From an uncultured Maricaulis sp. (GTDB lineage: Bacteria > Pseudomonadota > Alphaproteobacteria > Caulobacterales > Maricaulaceae), in assembly GCF_905480005.1 (NCBI RefSeq), contig NZ_CAJQOO010000011.1, forward strand, positions 41,784 to 105,783: a stretch of 64,000 bases of DNA. Reading direction: 5' to 3'. A program made the position numbers and the translations under genes. Within the stretch, counting starts at the first letter, position 1; each line of letters begins with the position of its first letter. The notes beneath the pieces are model-generated. The model was given only the letters and a program-made list of their open reading frames with translations, made no database searches and was not told the DNA's origin. This document shows positions 34,214 through 43,449 of this stretch, piece by piece.

Positions 34214-37200
34214 CAGACAAGACCTGGACCGAAGCCGCCCATCGCCAGGGGCTGGAAACCCTCACCCATGCCGGCCTGATCGACCCGCGGGACGAGCGCG
34301 ACGCCTGCGGTGTCGGCCTCATCGCGGACATGAAGGGCCGCGCCCGCCGCGATATCGTCGAGCTGGCCATCGATGCGCTCAAGGCGGTCTGGCACCGCGG
34401 GGCGGTGGATGCCGATGGTCTGACCGGCGACGGCGCCGGTCTGCGGGTCGGTGTGCCCCAGGATTTCTTCAAGGCGGCGGTGTCGCGCACGGGTCACGAG
34501 CCGGAGCGGGGCGATGTGATTGTCGGCATGATCTTCCTGCCGCGGACGGACTTCGCTGCCCGCGAACGGGCGCGCGCTATCATCGAGGCGGAAATCCTGC
34601 GCGAGGGGTTCGCCTTCTATGGCTGGCGCCAACCGCCGATCGACACGTCTGTTCTGGGTGACAAGGCGCGGGCGACGCTGCCGGAAATCGAGCAGGTCCT
34701 GTTCCGCGATCCGCGCGATCGCGACAGCGAAGCCGTCGAACGCGTTCTCTATATCGTGCGCCGCCGCATCGAGCGCCGGGCGCGTGAGGAAAACCTGCGC
34801 GATCTCTATGTCTGCTCCCTGTCCTCGCGTGACATCATCTACAAGGGCTTGTTCCGGGCCGAGGATATCGATGCGTTCTATCGTGACCTGCAATCGTCGG
34901 ATTTCGTCTCGCCCTTCGCGATCTTCCATCAGCGCTACTCCACCAATACCTTCCCGGAATGGCGGCTGGCCCAGCCTTTCCGCATGCTGGCGCACAATGG
35001 TGAGATCAATACGATCCGCGGCAATATCAACTGGATGCGCAGTCATGAGGTCCACATCGCGGAGACGGCTTTCGCCGACGCCGAAGACGATGTGAAACCC
35101 GTCATCCAGCAGGGCGCCTCTGACAGTGCGGCGCTTGACCAGACTTTTGAAATCCTGGTGCGGGCCGGGCGGTCGGCGCCGATGACCAAGACACTCCTCA
35201 TCCCGGAAGCCTGGTCCAAGCGGGCCGATGTCATGCCCGAGGGCTGGAGCCGGATGTATGAGTATTGCAATGCCGTGATGGAGCCCTGGGACGGGCCGGC
35301 GGCCATTGCCGCCTTTGACGGACGCTGGGCGATTGCCGGTCTGGATCGCAATGGCCTGCGTCCGATGCGCTATGCGCTGACCAATGATGATGTGCTTGTC
35401 GCCGGCTCGGAAACCGGGATGGCCCCGGTCGATCCGGTCACCGTCACCGAGCGTGGGTCGATCACGCCGGGTCGCCTTATCGCGCTGGATATCGTCGAGG
35501 GAAAATTCTATCGCGAGCAGGACATTCTCAACGAGCTGTCCGAGCAACATCCCTATACGCGCTGGCTGGGCGAGATGGAGGATCTGGAGACCGTCGTTGG
35601 TCCGGGCGCGGAAGACCAGGTCTTCTCCGATGCGGACCGAACGCGGCGCCAGGCCGCGTCCGGCTTTACCTTCGAGAATATCGAGCTGGTCATCAAGGCG
35701 ATGGCCGAGGATGGCAAGGAAGCCGTTGGCTCGATGGGCGATGACGCACCGCTGGCCGTGCTGTCGGAAAACTACCGCCCGCTCTCCCATTTCTTCCGCC
35801 AGAATTTCTCCCAGGTCACCAATCCGCCAATCGACCCGCTGCGCGAAGGCCGGGTGATGGGGTTGAAGACCCGTTTCCGCAATCTCGGCAATATTCTCGG
35901 TCAGGGCGAAGCGCGCGCCAGCGTGCTGGTGCTCGACAGCCCGGTTCTGTCCAATGGCAGTTACGAGCGCTGGCGCGGCCATATGGGCGGCGCGGTCAAG
36001 GAAGTCGACTGCCTCCTGCCAATCCGGGACGCTTCGGGCGACGGCCAGACCCTGCGCCAGGCCATTGATGACGTCATCACCCAGTGCGTCGCAGCCGTGC
36101 GCGATGGCGCTGCCCATCTCGTCCTTACCGATCATCGCCAGGACAGCGAGAATGCGGCTCTGCCGATGATCCTGGTGGCCGGGGCTGTCCATTCAACCCT
36201 GACCCGCGAGGGTCTGCGCAATTTCTGCTCGCTCAATGTGCGCGCGGGCGAGTGTTTCGACGCGCACTACGCCGCCGTTCTGATCGGGCTCGGTGCGACG
36301 ACGGTGAACCCGTATCTTGCCTTCGACACGGTGACGGCCGGTCGCGAGAAAGTGGGCGGCGAAAACTGGGCCCGCGCCCGAGCGGCGCGCCTGAAGACCG
36401 CACTCGACGGCGGTCTGCTGAAAATCCTCTCCAAAATGGGGATTTCGATCATTTCCTCGTATCGGGGCGGCTGCAATTTCGAAGTCCTCGGCCTCTCCCG
36501 CGCGCTTGTTGAAGCCTATCTGCCTGGCGTGGTCAGCCGGATCTCCGGCATCGGACTGCCGGGCCTGGAAGCCCGCACGCTCGACCTTCATCGCAAGGCC
36601 TGGACTGGCGAGGCGCGCCTGCCGATCGGCGGCTTCTACCGCCAGCGCTCCAGCGGTGATCGCCACGCCCTGAACGCGCCGGTGATCAGCGCGCTGCAAG
36701 GCGCGGTCCGTGACAATGACCCGGTCGCCTGGAAGTCCTACCGCGAGGCCGTCAAAGCTCAGGGCCCCATCCATTTGCGTGACCTCATCGACATGCGTCC
36801 GATCGGGCCGTCTGTCGGTCTGGACCGGGTCGAGTCGATCAATGGCATCCGACGTCGCTTCGTGACCCCGGGCATGTCGCTCGGCGCGCTGTCGCCAGAG
36901 GCCCACGGCGCGCTCAATGTCGCCATGAACCGGATCGGCGCGAAATCGGTGTCAGGTGAGGGCGGGGAGGACCCGGTCCGCTACAAGCCGATGCCGAATG
37001 GCGACAACATGAATTCGGCGGTCAAGCAGATCGCTTCCGGACGCTTCGGCGTCACGGCGGAATATCTCGGCCAGTGCCGCGAAATGGAGATCAAGGTTGC
37101 CCAGGGCGCCAAGCCCGGCGAGGGCGGGCAATTGCCCGGCTTCAAGGTCACCGACTTCATCGCCCGCATGCGTCTGGCGACCCCGGGGGTCAGCCTGATT

Positions 37201-38739
37201 TCGCCGCCGCCACACCATGATATCTACTCGATCGAGGATCTGGCCCAGCTCATCTATGATCTCAAGCAGATCAATCCGACCGCCCGCGTCGGGGTGAAAC
37301 TGGTTGCGGCAGCCGGTGTCGGCGCGGTGGCGGCCGGTGTGGCCAAGGCCAATGCGGATATCATCAATATTTCCGGTTCGGTTGGCGGGACGGGGGCCGC
37401 GGCCCTGTCCTCGATCAAGTTCGCCGGTGGACCGCTTGAGCTCGGCCTCGCGGAAGCGCATCAGATGCTGTCTCTCAACGGGCTGCGCGAACGCGTGACC
37501 CTGCGCGCGGATGGCGGTATCCGGACCGGCCGCGATATCGTCGTTGCCGCCATGCTGGGTGCCGAGGAATTCGGCGTCGGCACGGCCTCGCTGATTGCGC
37601 TGGGCTGCCTCATGGTGCGCCAGTGCCATTCCAATACCTGCCCGGTCGGTGTCTGCACCCAGGATGATGATCTGCGGGCCCGTTTCGGCGGCGCGCCCGA
37701 CCATGTCGTCAATCTGATGACCTTCCTGGCCCAGGATGTCCGCGAGATCCTCGCGGGCCTCGGAGCCACCTCGCTGGAAGATGTGATCGGGCGGGCTGAT
37801 TTGCTCGACCAGGTCTCGCGCGGTTCGGAATCGCTCGACGATCTCGACCTCTCCGCGATCATGTCGCGGGCCGATGCGGTGGAGCGGCCGGCCCGCTCGA
37901 CCCGCCTGTTGCGCAATGATGTGGCGCCCGCCCTCGACGAGCAGATCATCACCGATGCGGCGCCCGCTTTCGATCGCGGCGAGAAGATGCAGCTGGATTA
38001 TGGCGTCAAGAATACCGATCGCGCTGTCGGGACGCGGACCTCGGCCGAGATCGTGCGCCGCTTCGGTCCGGACGGGCTGGGCGCGGACCATCTCACCCTG
38101 CGCCTGCGCGGCTCGGCCGGTCAGTCGCTGGGGGCCTTTTCGGCCAAGGGGCTACGGATCGAGCTCGATGGCGATGCCAATGATTATGTCGGCAAGGGCC
38201 TGTCCGGTGCTAGTATCATCGTGCGGCCATATGGTGGCGCGACCGAGGCCAATGAGGAACACGCCATCATCGGCAACACCTGTCTGTATGGTGCCACCTC
38301 CGGCCGCCTCCTGGCAGCGGGCCGCGCCGGTCAGCGCTTTGCTGTCCGCAATTCCGGTGCCGACGCTGTGATCGAGGGGTGTGGCACGAACGGGTGTGAA
38401 TACATGACCGGCGGTATGGCGGTGATCCTCGGGCCGGTGGGCGATAATTTCGCGGCCGGCATGACGGGCGGCGATGTCTTCATCCATGACCCGAGCCGCC
38501 GCCTCGATGCCCGCCTGAACCGCGAAACCGTGCTGGCCTTCGAGTTGGAAGGTGAGGCCGAGCGACGGTGCCTGGCCATGATCGAGGCCCATGCGAAAGA
38601 GACCGGATCGCGCGTGGCAGCCCGTCTTCTGGCCGCCTGGTCGACGGAGCGGGAGCATTTTGTGCACCTGCGCGGCGAGGAAGTGGTCAAGCGTGAACGG
38701 GCCGCCCTCGCAGCGGCCAATGACAGCCAGACGGCCTGA
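34210..38739 (+). CDS. gltB: Glutamate synthase large subunit
   Basis: This 1509-aa protein transfers the glutamine amide to 2-oxoglutarate. The N-terminal Ntn amidotransferase domain has the nucleophile Cys in RDACGVGLIADMKG, implying removal of a long propeptide of about 30 residues. The central domain follows. The FMN-binding synthase domain has KPGEGGQLPG, ISPPPHHDIYSIEDLAQLIYDLK and NISGSVGGTGAA, and the Fe-S ligands are in CLMVRQCHSNTCPVGVCTQ. The C-terminal GXGXG beta-helix includes GASIIVRPYGG and GCGTNGCEYMTGG. Translation is coupled to gltD. Length is normal for bacterial enzymes. With amt 14 kb away, nitrogen assimilation genes are well represented. Confidence 0.97.
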   Translation: MTDKTWTEAAHRQGLETLTHAGLIDPRDERDACGVGLIADMKGRARRDIVELAIDALKAVWHRGAVDADGLTGDGAGLRVGVPQDFFKAAVSRTGHEPERGDVIVGMIFLPRTDFAARERARAIIEAEILREGFAFYGWRQPPIDTSVLGDKARATLPEIEQVLFRDPRDRDSEAVERVLYIVRRRIERRAREENLRDLYVCSLSSRDIIYKGLFRAEDIDAFYRDLQSSDFVSPFAIFHQRYSTNTFPEWRLAQPFRMLAHNGEINTIRGNINWMRSHEVHIAETAFADAEDDVKPVIQQGASDSAALDQTFEILVRAGRSAPMTKTLLIPEAWSKRADVMPEGWSRMYEYCNAVMEPWDGPAAIAAFDGRWAIAGLDRNGLRPMRYALTNDDVLVAGSETGMAPVDPVTVTERGSITPGRLIALDIVEGKFYREQDILNELSEQHPYTRWLGEMEDLETVVGPGAEDQVFSDADRTRRQAASGFTFENIELVIKAMAEDGKEAVGSMGDDAPLAVLSENYRPLSHFFRQNFSQVTNPPIDPLREGRVMGLKTRFRNLGNILGQGEARASVLVLDSPVLSNGSYERWRGHMGGAVKEVDCLLPIRDASGDGQTLRQAIDDVITQCVAAVRDGAAHLVLTDHRQDSENAALPMILVAGAVHSTLTREGLRNFCSLNVRAGECFDAHYAAVLIGLGATTVNPYLAFDTVTAGREKVGGENWARARAARLKTALDGGLLKILSKMGISIISSYRGGCNFEVLGLSRALVEAYLPGVVSRISGIGLPGLEARTLDLHRKAWTGEARLPIGGFYRQRSSGDRHALNAPVISALQGAVRDNDPVAWKSYREAVKAQGPIHLRDLIDMRPIGPSVGLDRVESINGIRRRFVTPGMSLGALSPEAHGALNVAMNRIGAKSVSGEGGEDPVRYKPMPNGDNMNSAVKQIASGRFGVTAEYLGQCREMEIKVAQGAKPGEGGQLPGFKVTDFIARMRLATPGVSLISPPPHHDIYSIEDLAQLIYDLKQINPTARVGVKLVAAAGVGAVAAGVAKANADIINISGSVGGTGAAALSSIKFAGGPLELGLAEAHQMLSLNGLRERVTLRADGGIRTGRDIVVAAMLGAEEFGVGTASLIALGCLMVRQCHSNTCPVGVCTQDDDLRARFGGAPDHVVNLMTFLAQDVREILAGLGATSLEDVIGRADLLDQVSRGSESLDDLDLSAIMSRADAVERPARSTRLLRNDVAPALDEQIITDAAPAFDRGEKMQLDYGVKNTDRAVGTRTSAEIVRRFGPDGLGADHLTLRLRGSAGQSLGAFSAKGLRIELDGDANDYVGKGLSGASIIVRPYGGATEANEEHAIIGNTCLYGATSGRLLAAGRAGQRFAVRNSGADAVIEGCGTNGCEYMTGGMAVILGPVGDNFAAGMTGGDVFIHDPSRRLDARLNRETVLAFELEGEAERRCLAMIEAHAKETGSRVAARLLAAWSTEREHFVHLRGEEVVKRERAALAAANDSQTA

Positions 38740-38849
38740 ATGGTGTTGTTTTCGCACCTCAAGAATTGATATTGCGGCGCAACACGGGCATTGGTCGCGC
38801 CAGAAATCGGGCGTAAGACATCGCCTGGACCAGCCGCAAGGAGCATGTG

Positions 38850-39377
38850 ATGCGGATCGACAAAATCCCCGCGGGCGAAAATCCGCCTGAGGACATCAAT
38901 GTCATCATCGAAGTCCCGGTCGGCGGCCAGCCGGTCAAGTACGAGATGGACAAGGATGCGGGCACGCTTTTTGTGGACCGTTACCTGCACACGCCGATGA
39001 GCTATCCGTGCAATTACGGCTTCATGCCGCACACCCTGTCGGAAGACGGTGACCCGATCGATGTGATGATCGTTGGCCACACCACGCTGGTGCCCGGCTG
39101 CGTCGTGCGCGCCCGTCCGATCGGCGTGCTGCTGATGGAAGACGAGAGCGGGATGGACGAGAAAATCCTGGCCGTTCCGCATCCCAAATTGTCGCCGCTA
39201 TACGGCAAGGTCAACGAGCCGGAGGACATCCCGGAACCGCAGCTGATGCGCATCAAGCATTTCTTCGAGCACTACAAGGATCTCGAGCCCAACAAGTGGG
39301 TGAAGGTGATCGGCTGGGGTGATGCGGCCAAGGCGCGCGAGCTGATCGTCGAATCGATCGAGCGCGAGAAGGGCTGA
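38850..39377 (+). CDS. ppa: Inorganic pyrophosphatase (family I)
   Basis: This 175-aa soluble enzyme hydrolyses pyrophosphate with Mg2+. Signatures are [36 protein letters not shown], the metal-binding [12 protein letters not shown] and [10 protein letters not shown]. The ATG at 38850 is placed 6 bases after aaggag. The GTG three bases earlier in the track is less likely. It stands alone, 110 bases after gltB, and ends before a strong terminator. Confidence 0.97.
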   Translation: MRIDKIPAGENPPEDINVIIEVPVGGQPVKYEMDKDAGTLFVDRYLHTPMSYPCNYGFMPHTLSEDGDPIDVMIVGHTTLVPGCVVRARPIGVLLMEDESGMDEKILAVPHPKLSPLYGKVNEPEDIPEPQLMRIKHFFEHYKDLEPNKWVKVIGWGDAAKARELIVESIEREKG

Positions 39378-39400
39378 GCCTTTTCGCACCGCCGACACGA

Positions 39401-39432
39401 AAAAGCCCCGGACTGGCTGGTCCGGGGCTTTT
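39401..39432. terminator. Bidirectional terminator between ppa and the oxidoreductase gene
   Basis: agccccggac and gtccggggct form a perfect 10-bp stem with a 6-base loop. It is preceded by aaaa and followed by tttt, so it can act on both strands. It lies between the convergent ppa (+) and the PYROXD2-like gene (-). Confidence 0.92.
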
Positions 39433-39448
39433 CTGTGCGCTGGCGCGC

Positions 39449-41098
39449 CTATCCCATCCGCTTGCCGAAATCCTTCAGGATCTCGCGGGCGGCATTATGG
39501 CCGGGCGCACCGGTGACGCCGCCGCCGGGATGGGTGCCGGAGCCACATTGATACAAGCCCTTGATCGGGCTGCGATGATCGGCATGACCAAGCACCGGGC
39601 GGGCCGAGAAGAGCTGGTCCAGGCTCAGCGCGCCATGAAAAATGTCGCCGCCAACGAGGCCGAAGGTCCGTTCCAGATCCTTCGGCGTCAGGGCCTGGTA
39701 GCCCAGCACGCTGTCCTTGAAGCCGGGCGCCCAGCGCTCGACCGTGTCGAGCATGACCCGGGCGACCTCGTCACGATGATCATCCCAGTCGCGACCGCCG
39801 GGCAGTTCCGGCGAGACGTGTTGGCAGAACAGGCTGGCGACATGTTGGCCGTCCGGCGCCAGGGTCGGGTCCAGCGTTGAGGGGATCAGCATCTCGATGA
39901 TGGGCGCCTTTGACCAGCCATCGCGGCGGGCGTCGACATAGGCCTGTTCCATATAGGCGAGAGAGGGCGCCATGATGATGCCGGCGGTGAGATGATCGCC
40001 CTCGCCCGGCAGGGCTGTGAAACTCGGCAGCCGGTCCAGCGCGACATTCATCCGGAATGTGCCCGAGCCACAGCGATAATGGCGGATGCGCTCGCTGAAA
40101 TCATCGGGCAGGGCGGCCGGGTCGATCAGGGATCCGAACAGGAGTTTGGGGTTGAGGTTGGAGACCACCGCCCGGGCGCTGAGCGTCTCGCCGCTTGCCA
40201 GTCTGACCGCGCCCGAGCGTCCGGCGTCATCGACCAGGACATTCTCGACCGCGCATCCGGTGCGGATCTCGACCCCGCGTGCCTCACAGCAGCGCGCCAT
40301 GGCCTGGGTGATGGCCCCCATACCGCCGATGGCATGACCCCAGGCGCCCTTCTTGCCATTCACCTCGCCGAACAGGTGGTGGAGCAGGACATAGGCACTG
40401 CCCGGCGTGTAGGGGCTGGCGAAATTGCCGACAATGCTGTCGAAACCGAACAGCGCCTTGATGGCGTCACTCTCGAACCAGCCATCCAGCCAGTCTCCGG
40501 CCGATTTGGAGAAGAGGTCCAGCAGGTCACGGCGCGCCGTCATCGACATATTGCCCAGTTTTCCACCCAGATTGGCGGCTTTCAGCAAGTCCGGAATGGC
40601 GCCCAGGAAACTGCCCTCCGAGAGATTGGGCGGGGTCTCCAGGACCAGCGCGCGCAGCGTGTCGGCGACGACTTCAAGACGGGCTTCATAATCCCCCAGC
40701 CGTTCGGCATCGCGGGGCGAGAATTTGGCGAGATGCTCGCGGGTCAGTGCGTCGCCGGCCAGCAGATAGCGATCGTCTTCCAGCGGCAGGAAATTGCCGA
40801 TCCGCCGCTCGACAATCTCGAGGCCATGCCCGTGCAGATCGAGATCGGCGATTACTTTCGGGTTGAGCAGCGAGACGGTGTAGCTGGCGACGGAATTGCG
40901 GAAACCGGGATGGAATTCCTCGGTGACCGCTGCGCCGCCGACCATGTCGCGGCGTTCCAGCACGGTCACTTTCAAACCGGCCTTGGCCAGATAGGCGGCA
41001 CAGACCAGACCATTGTGGCCGCCACCGACGATGATGATGTCACGGTCGGGACGGGCGCCGTCGGCAGGGGTGTGGGCGGTTTTCTTGAGGGCGTTCAT
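39449..41098 (-). CDS. FAD-dependent oxidoreductase of the phytoene desaturase/PYROXD2 family
   Basis: This 549-aa protein starts with the FAD motif DIIIVGGGHNGLVCAAYLAKAGLKVTVLERRDMVGGAA. It has the CrtI-like RxxxVxxxVLVDDAGRSGAVRLASGE middle and a C-terminal LYQCGSGTHPGGGVTGAPGHNAA signature. This matches PYROXD2-like carotenoid oxidoreductase relatives and not a true phytoene desaturase, and no carotenoid genes are near. The ATG at 41098 avoids a non-conserved extension in the track. It lies 70 bases after the acyl-CoA operon on the same strand and may be its last gene. Substrate unknown. Confidence 0.85.
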   Translation of the reverse strand: MNALKKTAHTPADGARPDRDIIIVGGGHNGLVCAAYLAKAGLKVTVLERRDMVGGAAVTEEFHPGFRNSVASYTVSLLNPKVIADLDLHGHGLEIVERRIGNFLPLEDDRYLLAGDALTREHLAKFSPRDAERLGDYEARLEVVADTLRALVLETPPNLSEGSFLGAIPDLLKAANLGGKLGNMSMTARRDLLDLFSKSAGDWLDGWFESDAIKALFGFDSIVGNFASPYTPGSAYVLLHHLFGEVNGKKGAWGHAIGGMGAITQAMARCCEARGVEIRTGCAVENVLVDDAGRSGAVRLASGETLSARAVVSNLNPKLLFGSLIDPAALPDDFSERIRHYRCGSGTFRMNVALDRLPSFTALPGEGDHLTAGIIMAPSLAYMEQAYVDARRDGWSKAPIIEMLIPSTLDPTLAPDGQHVASLFCQHVSPELPGGRDWDDHRDEVARVMLDTVERWAPGFKDSVLGYQALTPKDLERTFGLVGGDIFHGALSLDQLFSARPVLGHADHRSPIKGLYQCGSGTHPGGGVTGAPGHNAAREILKDFGKRMG

Positions 41099-41168
41099 GG
41101 CGCAGGAGATTGGCCGCGAACCGGAAAAAGCACAATGCAGAGTGCAAGTTGTGCCGGCGGAGCGTGGC

Positions 41169-41558
41169 TCAGGCCGTGCTGGCAAAGGCGCCGGCGACAT
41201 CCCGGGCCAGCACGAGGGCGCGCCCTTCGGCGATGATGTGCCCGCTTTTGGTGACGCAGGTCGTGGCCAGATCGACGAGATGCTTGTCGGGGCGCAGGCG
41301 CGTAATCTCGATTCGGGCCGTCAATTCGTCGCCCAGCGGCGCCGGCGCCAGGAAGCGGGTTTCCTGCTTGAGATAATTCGTGCCCTCACCCGGCAGGTCG
41401 ACGCCCAGAAGATAGGAGAAGAGGCCGTTGATCAGGGCTTCCGGCACGGTGTCGCCGGCGAGCGGAGCGCCGGTGAGTGTGTGCAGGGCGTCGGCATCCT
41501 GCGGCGAGAAGGTGCGCCGCGTGATCGCGCTCTGACCGATCGCGAGCGGCTGACTCAT
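41169..41558 (-). CDS. Hotdog-fold (MaoC-like) protein without the canonical catalytic motif
   Basis: This 129-aa protein has hotdog-like pattern in its second half (TNYLKQETRFLAPAPLGDELTARIEITRL) and GDTVPEALINGLFSYLLG where active R-hydratases carry the HVDP...AHGxL region. The usual Asp/His pair (GDxNPIHxD) is missing, since that region reads LTGAPLAGDTVPEAL. It overlaps the adjacent active-type MaoC gene by 4 bases. It may be the inactive partner of a heterodimeric hydratase. The ATG at 41558 is chosen for the ATGA overlap, and the track start is too far upstream. Confidence 0.75.
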   Translation of the reverse strand: MSQPLAIGQSAITRRTFSPQDADALHTLTGAPLAGDTVPEALINGLFSYLLGVDLPGEGTNYLKQETRFLAPAPLGDELTARIEITRLRPDKHLVDLATTCVTKSGHIIAEGRALVLARDVAGAFASTA

Positions 41559-41950
41559 ACCGTCACCTCGGTCTCGCCGAGGCAGGTGATGACGCCGTCC
41601 GAGAGGCGTGTGACTTTCAGTGCGATCGTCACGCCGTGTTCTGTTTCGCCCACTGTTTCGGCCTCGAAACGAAGCGCCTCGCCCGCCGGGCTGGGAGCCG
41701 GATATTGCGTGTTCTGTCTCAGCTGGCGTCCACCGGGCATGATTGTCTCCACCAGGCCGCGCAGGACAGAGCACAAAAGCGCGCCATGGGCGACGGTTCG
41801 ACCGAAACGGGTCCGGGCCGAGAATTCCGGGTCGACATGGATCGGGTTGTCATCGCCCGACAGGCGGGCGAAGGCGTTGAAATCGGCCTGGCTGAAAGTC
41901 CTGTCCAAGACTGCATGGTCACGCGCCGGGACGGGTTTCGGGGCCGTCAT
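41555..41950 (-). CDS. MaoC-family (R)-specific enoyl-CoA hydratase
   Basis: This 131-aa hotdog protein carries the hydratase motif FARLSGDDNPIHVDPEFSARTRFGRTVAHGALL, with the catalytic Asp and His. It would hydrate trans-2-enoyl-CoA to (R)-3-hydroxyacyl-CoA or a related thioester. It overlaps both neighbours by 4 bases within the TetR-headed operon, so it should be made together with the second hotdog protein. Confidence 0.88.
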   Translation of the reverse strand: MTAPKPVPARDHAVLDRTFSQADFNAFARLSGDDNPIHVDPEFSARTRFGRTVAHGALLCSVLRGLVETIMPGGRQLRQNTQYPAPSPAGEALRFEAETVGETEHGVTIALKVTRLSDGVITCLGETEVTV

Positions 41951-43449
41951 TCAACCCCCTCCGGTCGGGGCAGGAGATGCTTCTGCACCTTGCCGGCGGC
42001 GGTGCGCGGAAACTCGTCAGCGCGCAGGAAGTGCCGGGGCAGCTTGTAGCCCGCCAGCCGTTCCCGGCACCAGGCGCGCAGGGCCTCGTCGGTCACCGAT
42101 TTGCCCGAACGCAGGATGAGATGGGCACAGCCGACCTCCCCCCACTTCTCGTCCGGCACGCCGGTCACCGTGGCTTCAAGGATGGCGGGGTGTTCGTCGA
42201 GGACATTCTCGACTTCGGCCGGATAGACGTTTTCGCCGCCCGAGATGTACATCTCCTTGATCCGGCCGGCGATGAAGCAATAGCCATCGGCGTCGAAACG
42301 GCCCAGATCGCCGCTCTTGAGCCAACCATCGGCGGTGAAGAGCGATGCGGTTTCGGCGTCGCGATGCCAATAGCCCGGCGTCAGGCCCGGTCCGAAGAAT
42401 TGCACCTCACCGGTCTCGCCCGTGGGCAATGGCGCGCCGTCTGGCGTGGCGATGCGCGCATTGATGAGGAGTTGCGGCTTGCCGACAGAGCCAATCTTCG
42501 CCAGCGCATGCTCGCGATCCATCAGAAAGGCGGTCGGACCGGTCTCGGTCATGCCGAAGCCGTTGCAAACGATCGCTCCGCGGGCAGCAAAGGTCTCGAT
42601 CAGCACGTCCGGCATGGGCGCACCGCCACAGGCCCAGTGGCGCAGCCGCGTCAGGTCTGCGCCCTCGAAGGCCGGGTGGACGGAGAGTTCGCGATAGACC
42701 GCCGGAACGCACAACATGACATCCAGGCGGCCCTCATCGATCAGTTTGAGAACCGCGCCGGCATCGAAGCCGGACAGGATGTGATTGAGTCCGCCTGCCA
42801 TCAGCACGGGCAGGGTGTGAAGATTGATGCCCGCCGTGTGGAAGAGAGGCAGGAAATTGACCGTCGCATCGCCGTCCCGCAGACCAATGGCCTGGGAGAT
42901 GTTGACGTAGTTCACCAGCGCCATGCGATAGGTCTGGATCACCCCCTTGGGACGACCGGTCGTGCCGGATGTATAGATCAGATACCACGGCTCATCACCG
43001 GGCCAGGCCGGGCGCCCCGGGTGCGGGGCTGCTGCCTTGCGCGCGCTTGGCCAGTCATCTTCCAGATCGACGCAGGTCAGCCCGGTCGGGGCGGCGGCCT
43101 CGGCGGCGGCGTCGGCATCCTCCGCACCGGCCAGAAGCAGGACCGGATCACAATCGGCGAGCAAGTCGCTCAATTCACGTGCCGGCATGCGCCAGTTGAG
43201 CGGTGCGAGAATGGCGCCCAGCTTGGCACAGGCAAACAGCGCCTCGAAAAACTCGATCCGGTTGCGGCACAGGATGGCGACGCGGTCCTTGGCTTTCACC
43301 CCGCGTCCAGCCAGCACGCTGGCCGCGCGAGCGCAGCGGTCTTCAAGCTCGGCAAAGCTGACCGTCTCGCCGGTTTCAACCCTGTGGAAGGCGGTCCGGT
43401 CGGGCGTCAGCGCCGCGCGCCTTGCGGTGATGTCGGTGATCATATCCAT
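41947..43449 (-). CDS. AMP-dependent acyl-CoA synthetase/ligase
   Basis: This 500-aa ANL-superfamily enzyme activates a carboxylic acid to its CoA thioester. Motifs are WYLIYTSGTTGRPKGVIQTY (P-loop), VNFLPLFHTAGIN, VCNGFGMTETGPTAF, WLKSGDLGRFDADGYCFIAGRIKEMYISGGENVYPAEVE and the C-terminal catalytic Lys in PRTAAGKVQKHLL. It starts with ATGA overlap on the enoyl-CoA hydratase gene. Substrate is not obvious. A medium- or long-chain fatty acid or an aromatic acid is possible. Confidence 0.93.
   Translation of the reverse strand: MDMITDITARRAALTPDRTAFHRVETGETVSFAELEDRCARAASVLAGRGVKAKDRVAILCRNRIEFFEALFACAKLGAILAPLNWRMPARELSDLLADCDPVLLLAGAEDADAAAEAAAPTGLTCVDLEDDWPSARKAAAPHPGRPAWPGDEPWYLIYTSGTTGRPKGVIQTYRMALVNYVNISQAIGLRDGDATVNFLPLFHTAGINLHTLPVLMAGGLNHILSGFDAGAVLKLIDEGRLDVMLCVPAVYRELSVHPAFEGADLTRLRHWACGGAPMPDVLIETFAARGAIVCNGFGMTETGPTAFLMDREHALAKIGSVGKPQLLINARIATPDGAPLPTGETGEVQFFGPGLTPGYWHRDAETASLFTADGWLKSGDLGRFDADGYCFIAGRIKEMYISGGENVYPAEVENVLDEHPAILEATVTGVPDEKWGEVGCAHLILRSGKSVTDEALRAWCRERLAGYKLPRHFLRADEFPRTAAGKVQKHLLPRPEGVE

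Noticed and set aside
34171-36192. 673-aa minus-strand ORF inside gltB
   Set aside because: Opposite frame of a clear glutamate synthase, with no motif. Long antisense ORFs are common in GC-rich coding DNA.
39449-41098. Phytoene desaturase (crtI) and a carotenoid pathway
   Set aside because: The fold is CrtI-like, but sequence features point to the PYROXD2-like group and no crtB, crtY or related gene is nearby.
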